Assembly: GCA_021813405.1 (NCBI GenBank)
Contig: JAKAKS010000006.1
Location: forward strand, 1 to 64,000
Direction: 5' to 3'
DNA length: 64,000 nt
Source: Nitrospirota bacterium
Lineage (GTDB): Bacteria > Nitrospirota > Thermodesulfovibrionia > Thermodesulfovibrionales > JdFR-88
Made by a program: the position numbers and the translations under genes. This document shows, piece after piece, positions 1 to 8,463 of the stretch; position 1 is the stretch's first letter; every line of letters begins with the position of its first letter. Under the pieces are notes generated by a model, which made no database searches, had not been told where the DNA came from, and saw only the letters and a program-made list of their open reading frames with translations.

Positions 1-226
1 TACTCCCATATTCTTTTGTTAATCCACATAAGCATGTTTCCTAAATGGCGCGGACTTGAGGGAGAAGCATGCTATCGAAAGTTCTCCTAAGTTCGTGTGG
101 TATCCTGGACTGTTGACTGGAGCAATTTCAAGAAAGACGCCATGTTTCTCCATGATAAAGAAAATAGCTGAAGTCGCAAGCGACATCGGATATCAGGTAT
201 TCTCAACACTCCATCCCCCCAAAAAA

Positions 227-272
227 CATGACATGGACTTCATGACCTATGTAATATGGACAATGTCATGGT
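227..272 (+). repeat. Dispersed 46-bp imperfect repeat, copy 1 (catgacatggacttcatgacctatgtaatatggacaatgtcatggt)
   Basis: 40/46 identical by eye to the reverse complement of 24197-24242; outer catgac/gtcatg arms are inverted. Confidence 0.75.
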
Positions 273-338
273 CTCCCGTGTTATTAATAGGGCGGTTAGG
301 CCCTTTTGGGGCGGTGTTCTTTGAAAACTGCTGGAGGG

Positions 339-397
339 ATTCCGGGCAAACCGGGGACCCCCGAAAAGCTGTAGCTTTTTGGGGTGGAAGCCGGAAT
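339..397. repeat. Nested hairpin / REP-like palindrome
   Basis: Outer arms ATTCCGG (339-345) / CCGGAAT (391-397) enclose ACCCCCGAAAAGCT-GT-AGCTTTTTGGGGT (357-385). Confidence 0.65.
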
Positions 398-735
398 AAC
401 ATGCAAGGGTACTGGCACCGGATCAAGCGCGGGGAGGCTTGAGATTGCCGCGCTGCGCTCGCAACAACTGGAAAGGGGCCGGAATGAACAGACTGAACAA
501 AAAACCTGGCTTAAGCAGCCGGAATTAAATGAAAATCTCAAAAAAGACTGAACATATAAAAAAAGGTGGTGGTAGCAAAGCCGCTGGATACCGGTTTTCA
601 ACGGCATTACGCCGAAATGGACCGCTGGAACAAATGGAACAAAATTCTGGCGGCAACATACTGAATTTCAAGCAAAACCCCGAAATGGCTGGAACTTACA
701 AAAGAAAAAAGGAACGCTGCGGGAGCGGATACCGC

Positions 736-1101
736 TTACTTTAAGAATTCTCCAACCAGCTTCACCAGTTGCTGGGTCTGGATGGGCTTTGTAAGGTATG
801 CGTTGGCCCCGATGGAAAGCGCCCGTTTCTTGTCCTCCTCGGCGCCCTCCGTGGTTATCATTATGATGGGAACATCCTTGAAGGCCGGGTTTCCGCGGAC
901 AAGGCTGACAAGCTTTATCCCGTCCATCACCGGCATGTTTATGTCGGCAAGAATAAGGTCCATCTTTTCGGAGGACAGCTTTTTGAGCGCGTCCACTCCG
1001 TCTGTTGCCTCAAACACCCTGCAAGCAGGCACCCTTTTCATGGCGAATGTTATAAGCTGCCTCATTGTAGGTGAATCCTCGACCACCAGTATGTTAGGCA
1101 C
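736..1101 (-). CDS. CheY-like single-domain response regulator
   Basis: MPNILVVEDSPTMRQLI...DLILADINMPVMDG...IIMITTEG...LTKPI receiver-domain signature. Confidence 0.93.
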   Translation of the reverse strand: MPNILVVEDSPTMRQLITFAMKRVPACRVFEATDGVDALKKLSSEKMDLILADINMPVMDGIKLVSLVRGNPAFKDVPIIMITTEGAEEDKKRALSIGANAYLTKPIQTQQLVKLVGEFLK

Positions 1102-1119
1102 AGTGCATTTAACTCCTTG

Positions 1120-1935
1120 CTATTTCCTGGGCTTCTCTTTCAGCAGATCGAGAAAGCCCTGTATTGTGGTCAGTTTTCTCTCAGACTGCGTATAGAGCCT
1201 GGATGCGAATATGGCCGTTGCCGCATGGCCTGCCAGCAGGTTGAAAAGCTCGTAATCCACATGGGAGAACTTTTCTTTCTGTCTTAGCAATGAATAGATG
1301 ACTATTGCGCCTAGCACATGCTCTTTTATCTTGAGCGGTATGCAGGCTATCGGCTCCGCCGGCGAGCCTGGAGAAGAAATATCCTCCCTGAAAAAGCTCT
1401 CCCCGCTCTTGCAGGTCCTGCCCACAAGGCCTTCGTCCAGCATAACGCGGGGCAGGCCCTCTACGGACATCCCCTCGGCCGCAACCGGCTCCAGCTCGTT
1501 TGTTTTTTCTTCCAGAAGGTATATCCCGAAGCGCTCTGCCCCTACAAGGTTTATTATTATCTCCAGCACTATCCTCAGGACTTCGCCGAAATCCAGTGTG
1601 GAGTGCAGCTGGTAGCTGGCAACGTACAGGTTTGCAAGGTTATTGTTCTCCTGCTCCACCTCTACATATCTTGTTGCGAAATCCTTGTTCTCTTCCTCTA
1701 CCTGCGCAAAACGCTCCCTCAGCGACTTGAGCTCGTCTTCGTAAACCTTTATCCTCTCCTGGAATATCTGCGCCGCGGCCGAATCGCCGCTCCTTGAAAA
1801 AGCCTCTTCAAGCTCGGCCACACGGAACCGGAGCCGCTCGTTCTCCGCCAGCAGGTTCTTTGTGAACTCCTCGCCTTTTTTGAATACCTGGAGGAATTCC
1901 TCCACTTTTCTGTCGATTTCTTCCACTTGAATCAA
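1120..1935 (-). CDS. Coiled-coil + GAF domain protein
   Basis: N-terminal heptad-rich region (EELKSLRERFAQVEEENKDF) followed by GAF-like LHSTLDFGEVLRIVLEIIINLVGAERFGIYLLE. Confidence 0.8.
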   Translation of the reverse strand: MIQVEEIDRKVEEFLQVFKKGEEFTKNLLAENERLRFRVAELEEAFSRSGDSAAAQIFQERIKVYEDELKSLRERFAQVEEENKDFATRYVEVEQENNNLANLYVASYQLHSTLDFGEVLRIVLEIIINLVGAERFGIYLLEEKTNELEPVAAEGMSVEGLPRVMLDEGLVGRTCKSGESFFREDISSPGSPAEPIACIPLKIKEHVLGAIVIYSLLRQKEKFSHVDYELFNLLAGHAATAIFASRLYTQSERKLTTIQGFLDLLKEKPRK

Positions 1936-2981
1936 GCTCCGTATTTAGTAACCCGGATCAGTTCCCCGGAAACCTCGGTCAGTGGCAGAACCTTTGCGGC
2001 GGCCCCTGCCTTTATCGCTTCCCTGGGCATGCCAAACACTATTGCGGTCTCCTGCGATTCCGCTATAGTATATCCGCCCCTGTGTTTTATTTCCAGCATG
2101 CCTTCCTTGCCGTCATTGCCCATGCCGGTCAGCAATACCCCAAGGGACCTTTCACCGTATACCTCGGCAACGGACTTCATCATTATATCCACGGACGGCA
2201 CGTACCTGTCTTCCGGGGCCGCCTGCTTCAGGGATATCCTTACAGATGTGCCCCTCTTTTTAAATGTCATATGCGCCCCTCCGGGGCAGATATAGGCCCT
2301 CGCCGGCTCAACCTCTTCCCCATCGCGCGCCTCGCTTATTCCTATTTTGGCAAGCTTGTCCAGCCTCTCGGCAAGCGGCCCGGTAAACCCCCTGGGCATA
2401 TGCTGGCTTATCACCAGGGCCGAGGGGAAGTTGTCCGGCAGCTTTGTAAGGATTATCTGGAGGGCGGCCGGCCCGCCCGTGGAGGACCCTATCGCGGCTA
2501 TGTCAACAGGGCCCCTGGGAATGGCCTCCGCCTGGGGTTCAGGCGCGGGCGCAAGCAGCCGCAGGTTCCTGGAAAGCACCTCGATGTTAAGCCCCCTGAT
2601 CGCATTTACCTTTTCAATGAGGCTCTTTTCTATGTTCTTAAGTTCAGCCGAGGCTTTTTTGGACGGCTTGCCTATGAAGTCCGCCGCCCCAAGCTCCAGC
2701 GCCTCAAATACCGTCCTGGAATCCGATTGTGCGCTCACCACGATAACAGGGGTGGGCTTCTGTATCATGATCCACCTTAAAAAGCTGAACCCGTCCATTT
2801 CGGGCATTTCAAGATCCAGGGTAATAAGGTCCGGCTTCAGCCGGAGGGTCTTGGCTATCGCATCTATGCCGTTGGTGGCAATGTCCAGCACTTCCACACC
2901 GGGGCAATTCTCCAGCATGGTTTTGATCGTCTGCCTGCTGAACGCGGAATCGTCAACTACCAGGGCTTTTAGCGGCCTCAT
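1932..2981 (-). CDS. cheB: Chemotaxis response regulator protein-glutamate methylesterase CheB
   Basis: REC domain plus C-terminal methylesterase motifs AIGSSTGGPAAL, ISQHMPRGFT, LLTGMGNDGKEGM. Confidence 0.95.
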   Translation of the reverse strand: MRPLKALVVDDSAFSRQTIKTMLENCPGVEVLDIATNGIDAIAKTLRLKPDLITLDLEMPEMDGFSFLRWIMIQKPTPVIVVSAQSDSRTVFEALELGAADFIGKPSKKASAELKNIEKSLIEKVNAIRGLNIEVLSRNLRLLAPAPEPQAEAIPRGPVDIAAIGSSTGGPAALQIILTKLPDNFPSALVISQHMPRGFTGPLAERLDKLAKIGISEARDGEEVEPARAYICPGGAHMTFKKRGTSVRISLKQAAPEDRYVPSVDIMMKSVAEVYGERSLGVLLTGMGNDGKEGMLEIKHRGGYTIAESQETAIVFGMPREAIKAGAAAKVLPLTEVSGELIRVTKYGA

Positions 2982-3895
2982 TTTGTCCTTTCTCTTAAAA
3001 AGCCCGGCATTGCCCCGGCCTCGTAGCCGGTGGCGGACTTATGCGGTTTCTGGTATACCATATCATGTTTTAAATGCCTGAGGCTGAATGAGGATGTTAT
3101 GCTCATCAAGGACTCCGCATGGCCAAGCAGCAGAAAGCCCTTATCCGAGAGCCTTTCAAAAAATCCCCCCACCACCGCCTTCCTTGCGTCCTGGCTAAAA
3201 TAGATGAGCACGTTCCTGCAAAATATGACGTCCACCTTTCCAACCAGCCCTGTCTTTCCGGAGTCAAGCAGGTTGATGCAGCTGAACGTCACGTTGCGCT
3301 TCACCTCGTCTTTTATCCGCAGCGTGTTCTCGTCCTCGCGCTCGAAGTATTTTTTTATGTAATACTCCTGTGTGGTCCTGAAGGAATTTTTCCTGTAAAC
3401 CCCGCGCCTGGCGGCCGCCAGCACCCTCTGGTTTATATCGCTTGCTATTATTTCAACCTCAAGCCCATTGGCAGGAATCCCTTTTTCCAGAAGCAGCATG
3501 GCCAGGGTGTAAGGCTCCTCGCCGGAGGAACACCCGGCAGACCATATCCTGAATTTCCTGCCGGATGGTCCGGACGCCAGCACCTCAGGTATTATCTCTT
3601 CGGAAAACGCCTGGAGCTGGGACTGCTCCCTGAAAAAATACGTTTCATTCACGGTGATCAGGTCCAGCACGGCGGTAAGCTCTTCGGCCCTGTCCCTGTC
3701 ATAAAGGAGGAGCCTGTAATAGTCCCGGAAATTATCCAGATGCCGCTGCTCCAGCCTCCTGGCCAGCCTTTTTTCCAGCAGGAATTTGGAGGACTCATCA
3801 AAACTTATCCCGCAATAGTTCCGAATGAGATCGCTCAGCAGCCGGAATTCGTGTTCGGGGAGCTTGATTTCCTTTTCAGGCATCCTTAAGACCAA
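2978..3895 (-). CDS. cheR: Chemotaxis protein methyltransferase CheR (start codon uncertain)
   Basis: NETYFFRE, IWSAGCSSGEEPYTLAMLL, VDVIFCRNVLIYF motifs. Confidence 0.95.
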   Translation of the reverse strand: MVLRMPEKEIKLPEHEFRLLSDLIRNYCGISFDESSKFLLEKRLARRLEQRHLDNFRDYYRLLLYDRDRAEELTAVLDLITVNETYFFREQSQLQAFSEEIIPEVLASGPSGRKFRIWSAGCSSGEEPYTLAMLLLEKGIPANGLEVEIIASDINQRVLAAARRGVYRKNSFRTTQEYYIKKYFEREDENTLRIKDEVKRNVTFSCINLLDSGKTGLVGKVDVIFCRNVLIYFSQDARKAVVGGFFERLSDKGFLLLGHAESLMSITSSFSLRHLKHDMVYQKPHKSATGYEAGAMPGFLRERTK

Positions 3896-5882
3896 GCGCC
3901 TTTCTTACAGCCTTCAGCACAACGGGGTCCTCTTCGGAATCAAGCATGGGTTCCAGCTGCGCCCTGGCTTCAGGATCCATTGCGGCGGCCTCCACGGCGG
4001 CCATCCTGGTGGCCCAGTCAGCGTCCTTCAGGAACCCTGAAAGCAGATCGCGGAAGGCGCCACCCACAGCCCCCATGTCCGCCAACGCCTTTATGGCTGC
4101 CCTCCTTATCTCGGCATCTTCGTAGGAGAGCATGCGCGTAATCGCCCTGCGCGCTTCATCCCCGCCTATCATGCCGAGGGATTTTACCGCCATGGCAACA
4201 ACAAATCCGTTTTTATCCGGCAGCAGGCGCACAAGACACTGTGCAGCCGACTTGTCGCCCAGAACCCCAAGCGCGTTTGCCGCAGCCGCCCGCACCATGT
4301 CCACATGGTCCTCCAGAAGCATGCACAACCTGTCCACGGCTTCGGGGCCGCCAAGCGAACCAAGAGACAGCGCTGCGGAAGCCCTTATATCCGGATCCTC
4401 ATCGGACAGGGCCGATATAAGGTGTTTTACGCACTGCGGAGTGCCGGTTCCGGCAAGGGCCGCCACCGCCGCCTTCCTGACGGGGGGCATCTCGTCTTTA
4501 AGCGCGAAACCCATATCCTGGACAAGATGGTCCAATCTGAGTTTGCCGATCAGCGTTATCATATTTTTCCTGACCGGCATCTCCCTGCTTTCAAGCCCCT
4601 TGCGCAATCTATTTTCATCCAGGAACTGCCTGAGCCTGGCCAGGGCTGCCACGGCCTCTTCCTGAACATCCTCGTAGGGGTCCTCAAAAAGCCGCATTAT
4701 ATGATCAACAGCTTCAGGTCTGCCGCAGCCGGAGAGCCCCAGCGCCGCTATGGACCTGATATGGCCGTCCTCATCCGAAAGCAGGTTTAAAAAATAATCA
4801 TAACAGGCGGGGTTTGAAATGCGCGCCGCCACTGCAACAGCCCCCCTGCGCACCAGATGGTCCTTGTGCTCAAACCATGGGAAGATAGCCAAAGGTTCTT
4901 TTTCAAGAATCAAGATCAGGGCCTGGGCGGCGGACTCCGCAAACTCCTCGCGTGCGCCCGCTTCCAGAAGGCCCTGGATGGCAGTCGGGTCTTTTAATAA
5001 GCCCAAAAATAAAATGGCCGCTGTCTTTGCCTCGGCGTCCTCACCAAGGACGAATCCCTCCAGAAAAGAAACGGCGTGGCCGCCAAGGCTGTTTTTTATC
5101 CCGGTGGCTATCTCTCCTTCAAAACCGCCTTTTTTGCAAAGCCTGTAAAGCGCAAGAAGGGCCGCCTGCTGCACCGCTTTGGACTGGTCCGCAAGATAAG
5201 GCGCTATCAGCCCTGCTGCACCCGCGCCTCCGGTAGCGCCCAGCGCCTTTAGCGCAGGCCCGCGCAGGGGCTTTCTGCCAAGCGCTTTTATCAGGGCCGG
5301 CACGGCTCTGGCATCCCCGATCCTGCCAAGGGCGTCCGCGGCGGGATAGGCCATCCAAATGTCCTCGTTTTCAAGTATGCCTATGAGGGCATCGATGACG
5401 GAGGGCTCCCCAACCCTGCCCAGGTGCTCGACAGCCGATGCCTTCACGTTCTCGTTTTCGTCCCGCAGGGCCTTCAAAAAGACCGGCAAGCTCCGGGAAT
5501 CGCGGAACTCGCCCAGTATGTCTATAACAAATTTCCTTACGTCTGCATTATCGGAATCAAACGCCTCAACCAGCCAGGGGACCGCCTTTTTATTCAGCGC
5601 AAGCAGTGTTTCGATTGCCGCGTTCCTGGCCCCGGCATTGTCCTCCAGGTAAAGCAGTTTTATCAGGCTTGGCACATATGCTTCAGGTGCGAACCTGGCC
5701 ATAAGTATTTCCTGCGCGCTTTTGCGTACCCTCCAGCTTGGGTCCAGCATTGCCTGGACAAGCAACTCCACGCAACCCCCCAGCCGCCCGCCTTCGCAAT
5801 CTGCCTGCCGGAGGCCCTGGACGGCCGCAATCCTGGTCTCTATGTCAGCGCTTTCCATGTTTTTCCGGATGTCTTCCATCAT
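3876..5882 (-). CDS. HEAT-repeat (PBS-lyase type) protein
   Basis: Many ~30-aa repeats of type DxxxxVRxxAAxALGxLGDxxAxxxLxxLL across 668 aa. Confidence 0.9.
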   Translation of the reverse strand: MMEDIRKNMESADIETRIAAVQGLRQADCEGGRLGGCVELLVQAMLDPSWRVRKSAQEILMARFAPEAYVPSLIKLLYLEDNAGARNAAIETLLALNKKAVPWLVEAFDSDNADVRKFVIDILGEFRDSRSLPVFLKALRDENENVKASAVEHLGRVGEPSVIDALIGILENEDIWMAYPAADALGRIGDARAVPALIKALGRKPLRGPALKALGATGGAGAAGLIAPYLADQSKAVQQAALLALYRLCKKGGFEGEIATGIKNSLGGHAVSFLEGFVLGEDAEAKTAAILFLGLLKDPTAIQGLLEAGAREEFAESAAQALILILEKEPLAIFPWFEHKDHLVRRGAVAVAARISNPACYDYFLNLLSDEDGHIRSIAALGLSGCGRPEAVDHIMRLFEDPYEDVQEEAVAALARLRQFLDENRLRKGLESREMPVRKNMITLIGKLRLDHLVQDMGFALKDEMPPVRKAAVAALAGTGTPQCVKHLISALSDEDPDIRASAALSLGSLGGPEAVDRLCMLLEDHVDMVRAAAANALGVLGDKSAAQCLVRLLPDKNGFVVAMAVKSLGMIGGDEARRAITRMLSYEDAEIRRAAIKALADMGAVGGAFRDLLSGFLKDADWATRMAAVEAAAMDPEARAQLEPMLDSEEDPVVLKAVRKALGLKDA

Positions 5883-5942
5883 GTTATCTGATCTGCCGCG
5901 CCGGGCTGAAATGCCAGCCGGTTAATGAGGAAGCGGAAGTAG

Positions 5943-6386
5943 TCATTTCCTGAGGGCAGACAGATTTATCTGCTCCTCGGAAGATATGACCCTCTCCATG
6001 TTAAGGAGAATGGCAATCCTGTCCTGGTCCAGTTTGGCAAGCCCTTTCAAATACTCAGTCCTGATCCCGCGGAATATTTCGGGAGGCGAGGAAAGATCGC
6101 CGGGGACAAAACCTTTGATCTCCATTACCTCGTCCACTACAAGGCCGGTCTTTTCAGGGCATCGCACTATTACTACTCTTTCTTTTTTTGGCATGGAGCC
6201 CAGCCCGAACCTTTTCCTTAGGTCCACCAGCGGCACCAGTTCTCCCCTGACGTTTATCACGCCGACTATGTACTCCGGGGTCTCGGGCAAATGGTTGGCC
6301 TGAGGCAGGTTAAGTATTTCCACAACCCTGCCGATGCCTACCCCGAACAGTTCGTCACTTAGCCTGAATATTATGAACTTTTCCAT
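5943..6386 (-). CDS. cheW: CheW-like adaptor protein
   Basis: [21 protein letters not shown]...[21 protein letters not shown]. Confidence 0.93.
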   Translation of the reverse strand: MEKFIIFRLSDELFGVGIGRVVEILNLPQANHLPETPEYIVGVINVRGELVPLVDLRKRFGLGSMPKKERVVIVRCPEKTGLVVDEVMEIKGFVPGDLSSPPEIFRGIRTEYLKGLAKLDQDRIAILLNMERVISSEEQINLSALRK

Positions 6387-8448
6387 TTAACCTGAATTTC
6401 TGCACCTCGCGCGACAGGGCTTCCACCTCCGCCTGGAGTGTTGTAAGCGAATAACTTATCTCTTCCGTGTCCCTGAGGGTCCTGAGGCCTATTACCTGTA
6501 TCTGCTCCACCGAGGAGACCACCTCCTTGCTGGACTGCTGCTGCTTGTCTATTATCTTCTTCATTCCCGATATCCGCTCGTTGGCGGTTTCAAGGTTTTC
6601 CGAAATATGCTTTGTCCCCTGGGCCTGTCCGTAAGTGCCCATCTTGGTAGCCTCTGCTATCTCCCTTACCTCGCTCATCTTGTCCAGAAGGAAACCCGTG
6701 CCTTTGGACTGTTCACCTGTGGCCCTTGCCATTTCGAAAACCATGTCCCTGATGTGCTCAACAGCCAAGGTAATCTGTTGTAGGGCCCTGCCCTGCTCTT
6801 CAGTTGCCCGCTGGATTGTATGGGCCATCTTGGCCGAGTCCTGCGCGGCCGTAACTATGCCTGCCGTAGAGGTGCCGGCCTTATAGAATATCTCCATGCC
6901 GGATTCCAGCAATAAAAGCATCTGCCCGATGGAGTCCACGGTCTGGCTTATCTCCTTGCTGATGGTCTTGACTATACCTTCTATCTCCTTGGTAGATGCC
7001 GCGGTCCGTTCGCTAAGGGCGTGTATTTCGTCGGCAACTACCGAGAACCCTTTGCCGTATTCGCCGGCCTGGGCCGCAAGGATGGCCGCATTCAGGCTCA
7101 GGAGATTGGTCTGCTCCGTTACGTTCCGGATGATGGAGAGTATGCCCCCTATGTCCTTGCTGCGCGTACCCAGCCTGGAAACTATATCCGAAGAGAATTT
7201 AATTTTTTCGGCTATCTGCTCCATCTTTTCTATGGCCTCGGCCACCACGATCACGCCTTCTTCGGCCGCGGCCTTCCTGACCTGGTCGGCAAGCTTGCTG
7301 GACTCGGCCGCGCCTTTTTCTATCTCTTTCACGGAGGACCCCACCTCTTCCACGGAGGCCGAGGTCTGCTCGATTGAGGAAAGGGCGTTCTGGGCATTTT
7401 CAGATATCTTGCCTGCGGCGGCGGTAAGCTCCTCCACCGCGGCATAGGAGTCATCAACGGCCTGGAATAGTTTTCCAGTGCTTGCCGCAATCTCATCGGC
7501 GGTGGCCCTTACCTCCAGAAGCGAGGTAACGTTTTCAGAGGAGAATTCAAGCAGTTCCTCCGTCCCGCTTTTTACACTGTCCTGGAACTCGCCCGCCTTC
7601 TGCAGGGCCATGAATATGTCCGAAACGGCGCTGCCCTGCTCCTGCACGCCTGTGTTAACGCTTGAAAACACCTTGCTTATCTGCCGGATGGCCATACCAA
7701 CGTCGGAAGAGGACTGGCTGAGCTGGGCGATTGTTATGCCAAGGTTTTCCTTCAAGTGCCGCAATCCCTCGGTGATTGAGCCCATCTCGTCGGCCCCCCC
7801 GGCCTCTATCTCCACAGTCAGGTCGCCCTTTGCCAGGGCGCCCAGCTTCTGGTTTATGCCGTTTATCGGGTAGCCAATCTTCCTCTGGAAGAAATAAAAT
7901 GCTATAAAAGCTATAAGAACCAGCACGGACATCTGGGCCAGCGGGAATATAAGCAGCGCCCTCCTTATCTGGCTGTTGGCGTCCGCTGCGGAGTAATGTA
8001 CTTCTATGCTGCCTTCCCTGCCCCCTGAGGCAGAAATAACCGGCGTGGACAATGTACCGGTAGCGGGGAGAAAGAAAAACCCTCCTTTGCCCTGATTTTC
8101 CGGTTCGCCCCTGAGCTGCCGCTGGCTGATTGTAGTGCCATTTGCATCAAGCGCCCTTACCGAGATTATGTTTTTATCACTGTCCGGAAGAGACTGGAAC
8201 GCATGGTCTATGTCTCCGAAATCCGAAGCTGTAAAGGCCTGCGACGCCACCCCAGACAGAAGAAGCGAAACTCCCCTCACCCTGCTTTCAAGGTCCCTGC
8301 CATGGCTGGTCTTCTGCATATGCAGCACCCATACCCAAAGGGCCCCCTGGCAGACCACCAGCGTGGCCAGCAGGATAAGGATGAAATTCCTCGAAATTTT
8401 CTTCTTGAACGAAAACCCGTACATCATATCAGCATCAGGTCTTTCCAT
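6355..8448 (-). CDS. Methyl-accepting chemotaxis protein (TM-periplasmic-TM-HAMP-signalling domain)
   Basis: HAMP after [10 protein letters not shown]; hairpin tip [31 protein letters not shown]. Confidence 0.93.
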   Translation of the reverse strand: MERPDADMMYGFSFKKKISRNFILILLATLVVCQGALWVWVLHMQKTSHGRDLESRVRGVSLLLSGVASQAFTASDFGDIDHAFQSLPDSDKNIISVRALDANGTTISQRQLRGEPENQGKGGFFFLPATGTLSTPVISASGGREGSIEVHYSAADANSQIRRALLIFPLAQMSVLVLIAFIAFYFFQRKIGYPINGINQKLGALAKGDLTVEIEAGGADEMGSITEGLRHLKENLGITIAQLSQSSSDVGMAIRQISKVFSSVNTGVQEQGSAVSDIFMALQKAGEFQDSVKSGTEELLEFSSENVTSLLEVRATADEIAASTGKLFQAVDDSYAAVEELTAAAGKISENAQNALSSIEQTSASVEEVGSSVKEIEKGAAESSKLADQVRKAAAEEGVIVVAEAIEKMEQIAEKIKFSSDIVSRLGTRSKDIGGILSIIRNVTEQTNLLSLNAAILAAQAGEYGKGFSVVADEIHALSERTAASTKEIEGIVKTISKEISQTVDSIGQMLLLLESGMEIFYKAGTSTAGIVTAAQDSAKMAHTIQRATEEQGRALQQITLAVEHIRDMVFEMARATGEQSKGTGFLLDKMSEVREIAEATKMGTYGQAQGTKHISENLETANERISGMKKIIDKQQQSSKEVVSSVEQIQVIGLRTLRDTEEISYSLTTLQAEVEALSREVQKFRLNGKVHNIQAK

Positions 8449-8463
8449 ATTGAAACAAATCTC

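Noticed and set aside
56-442. 128-aa ORF as a real gene
   Set aside because: No family resemblance, spans the hairpin element and repeat; only the short repeat-encoded peptide is shared with another locus
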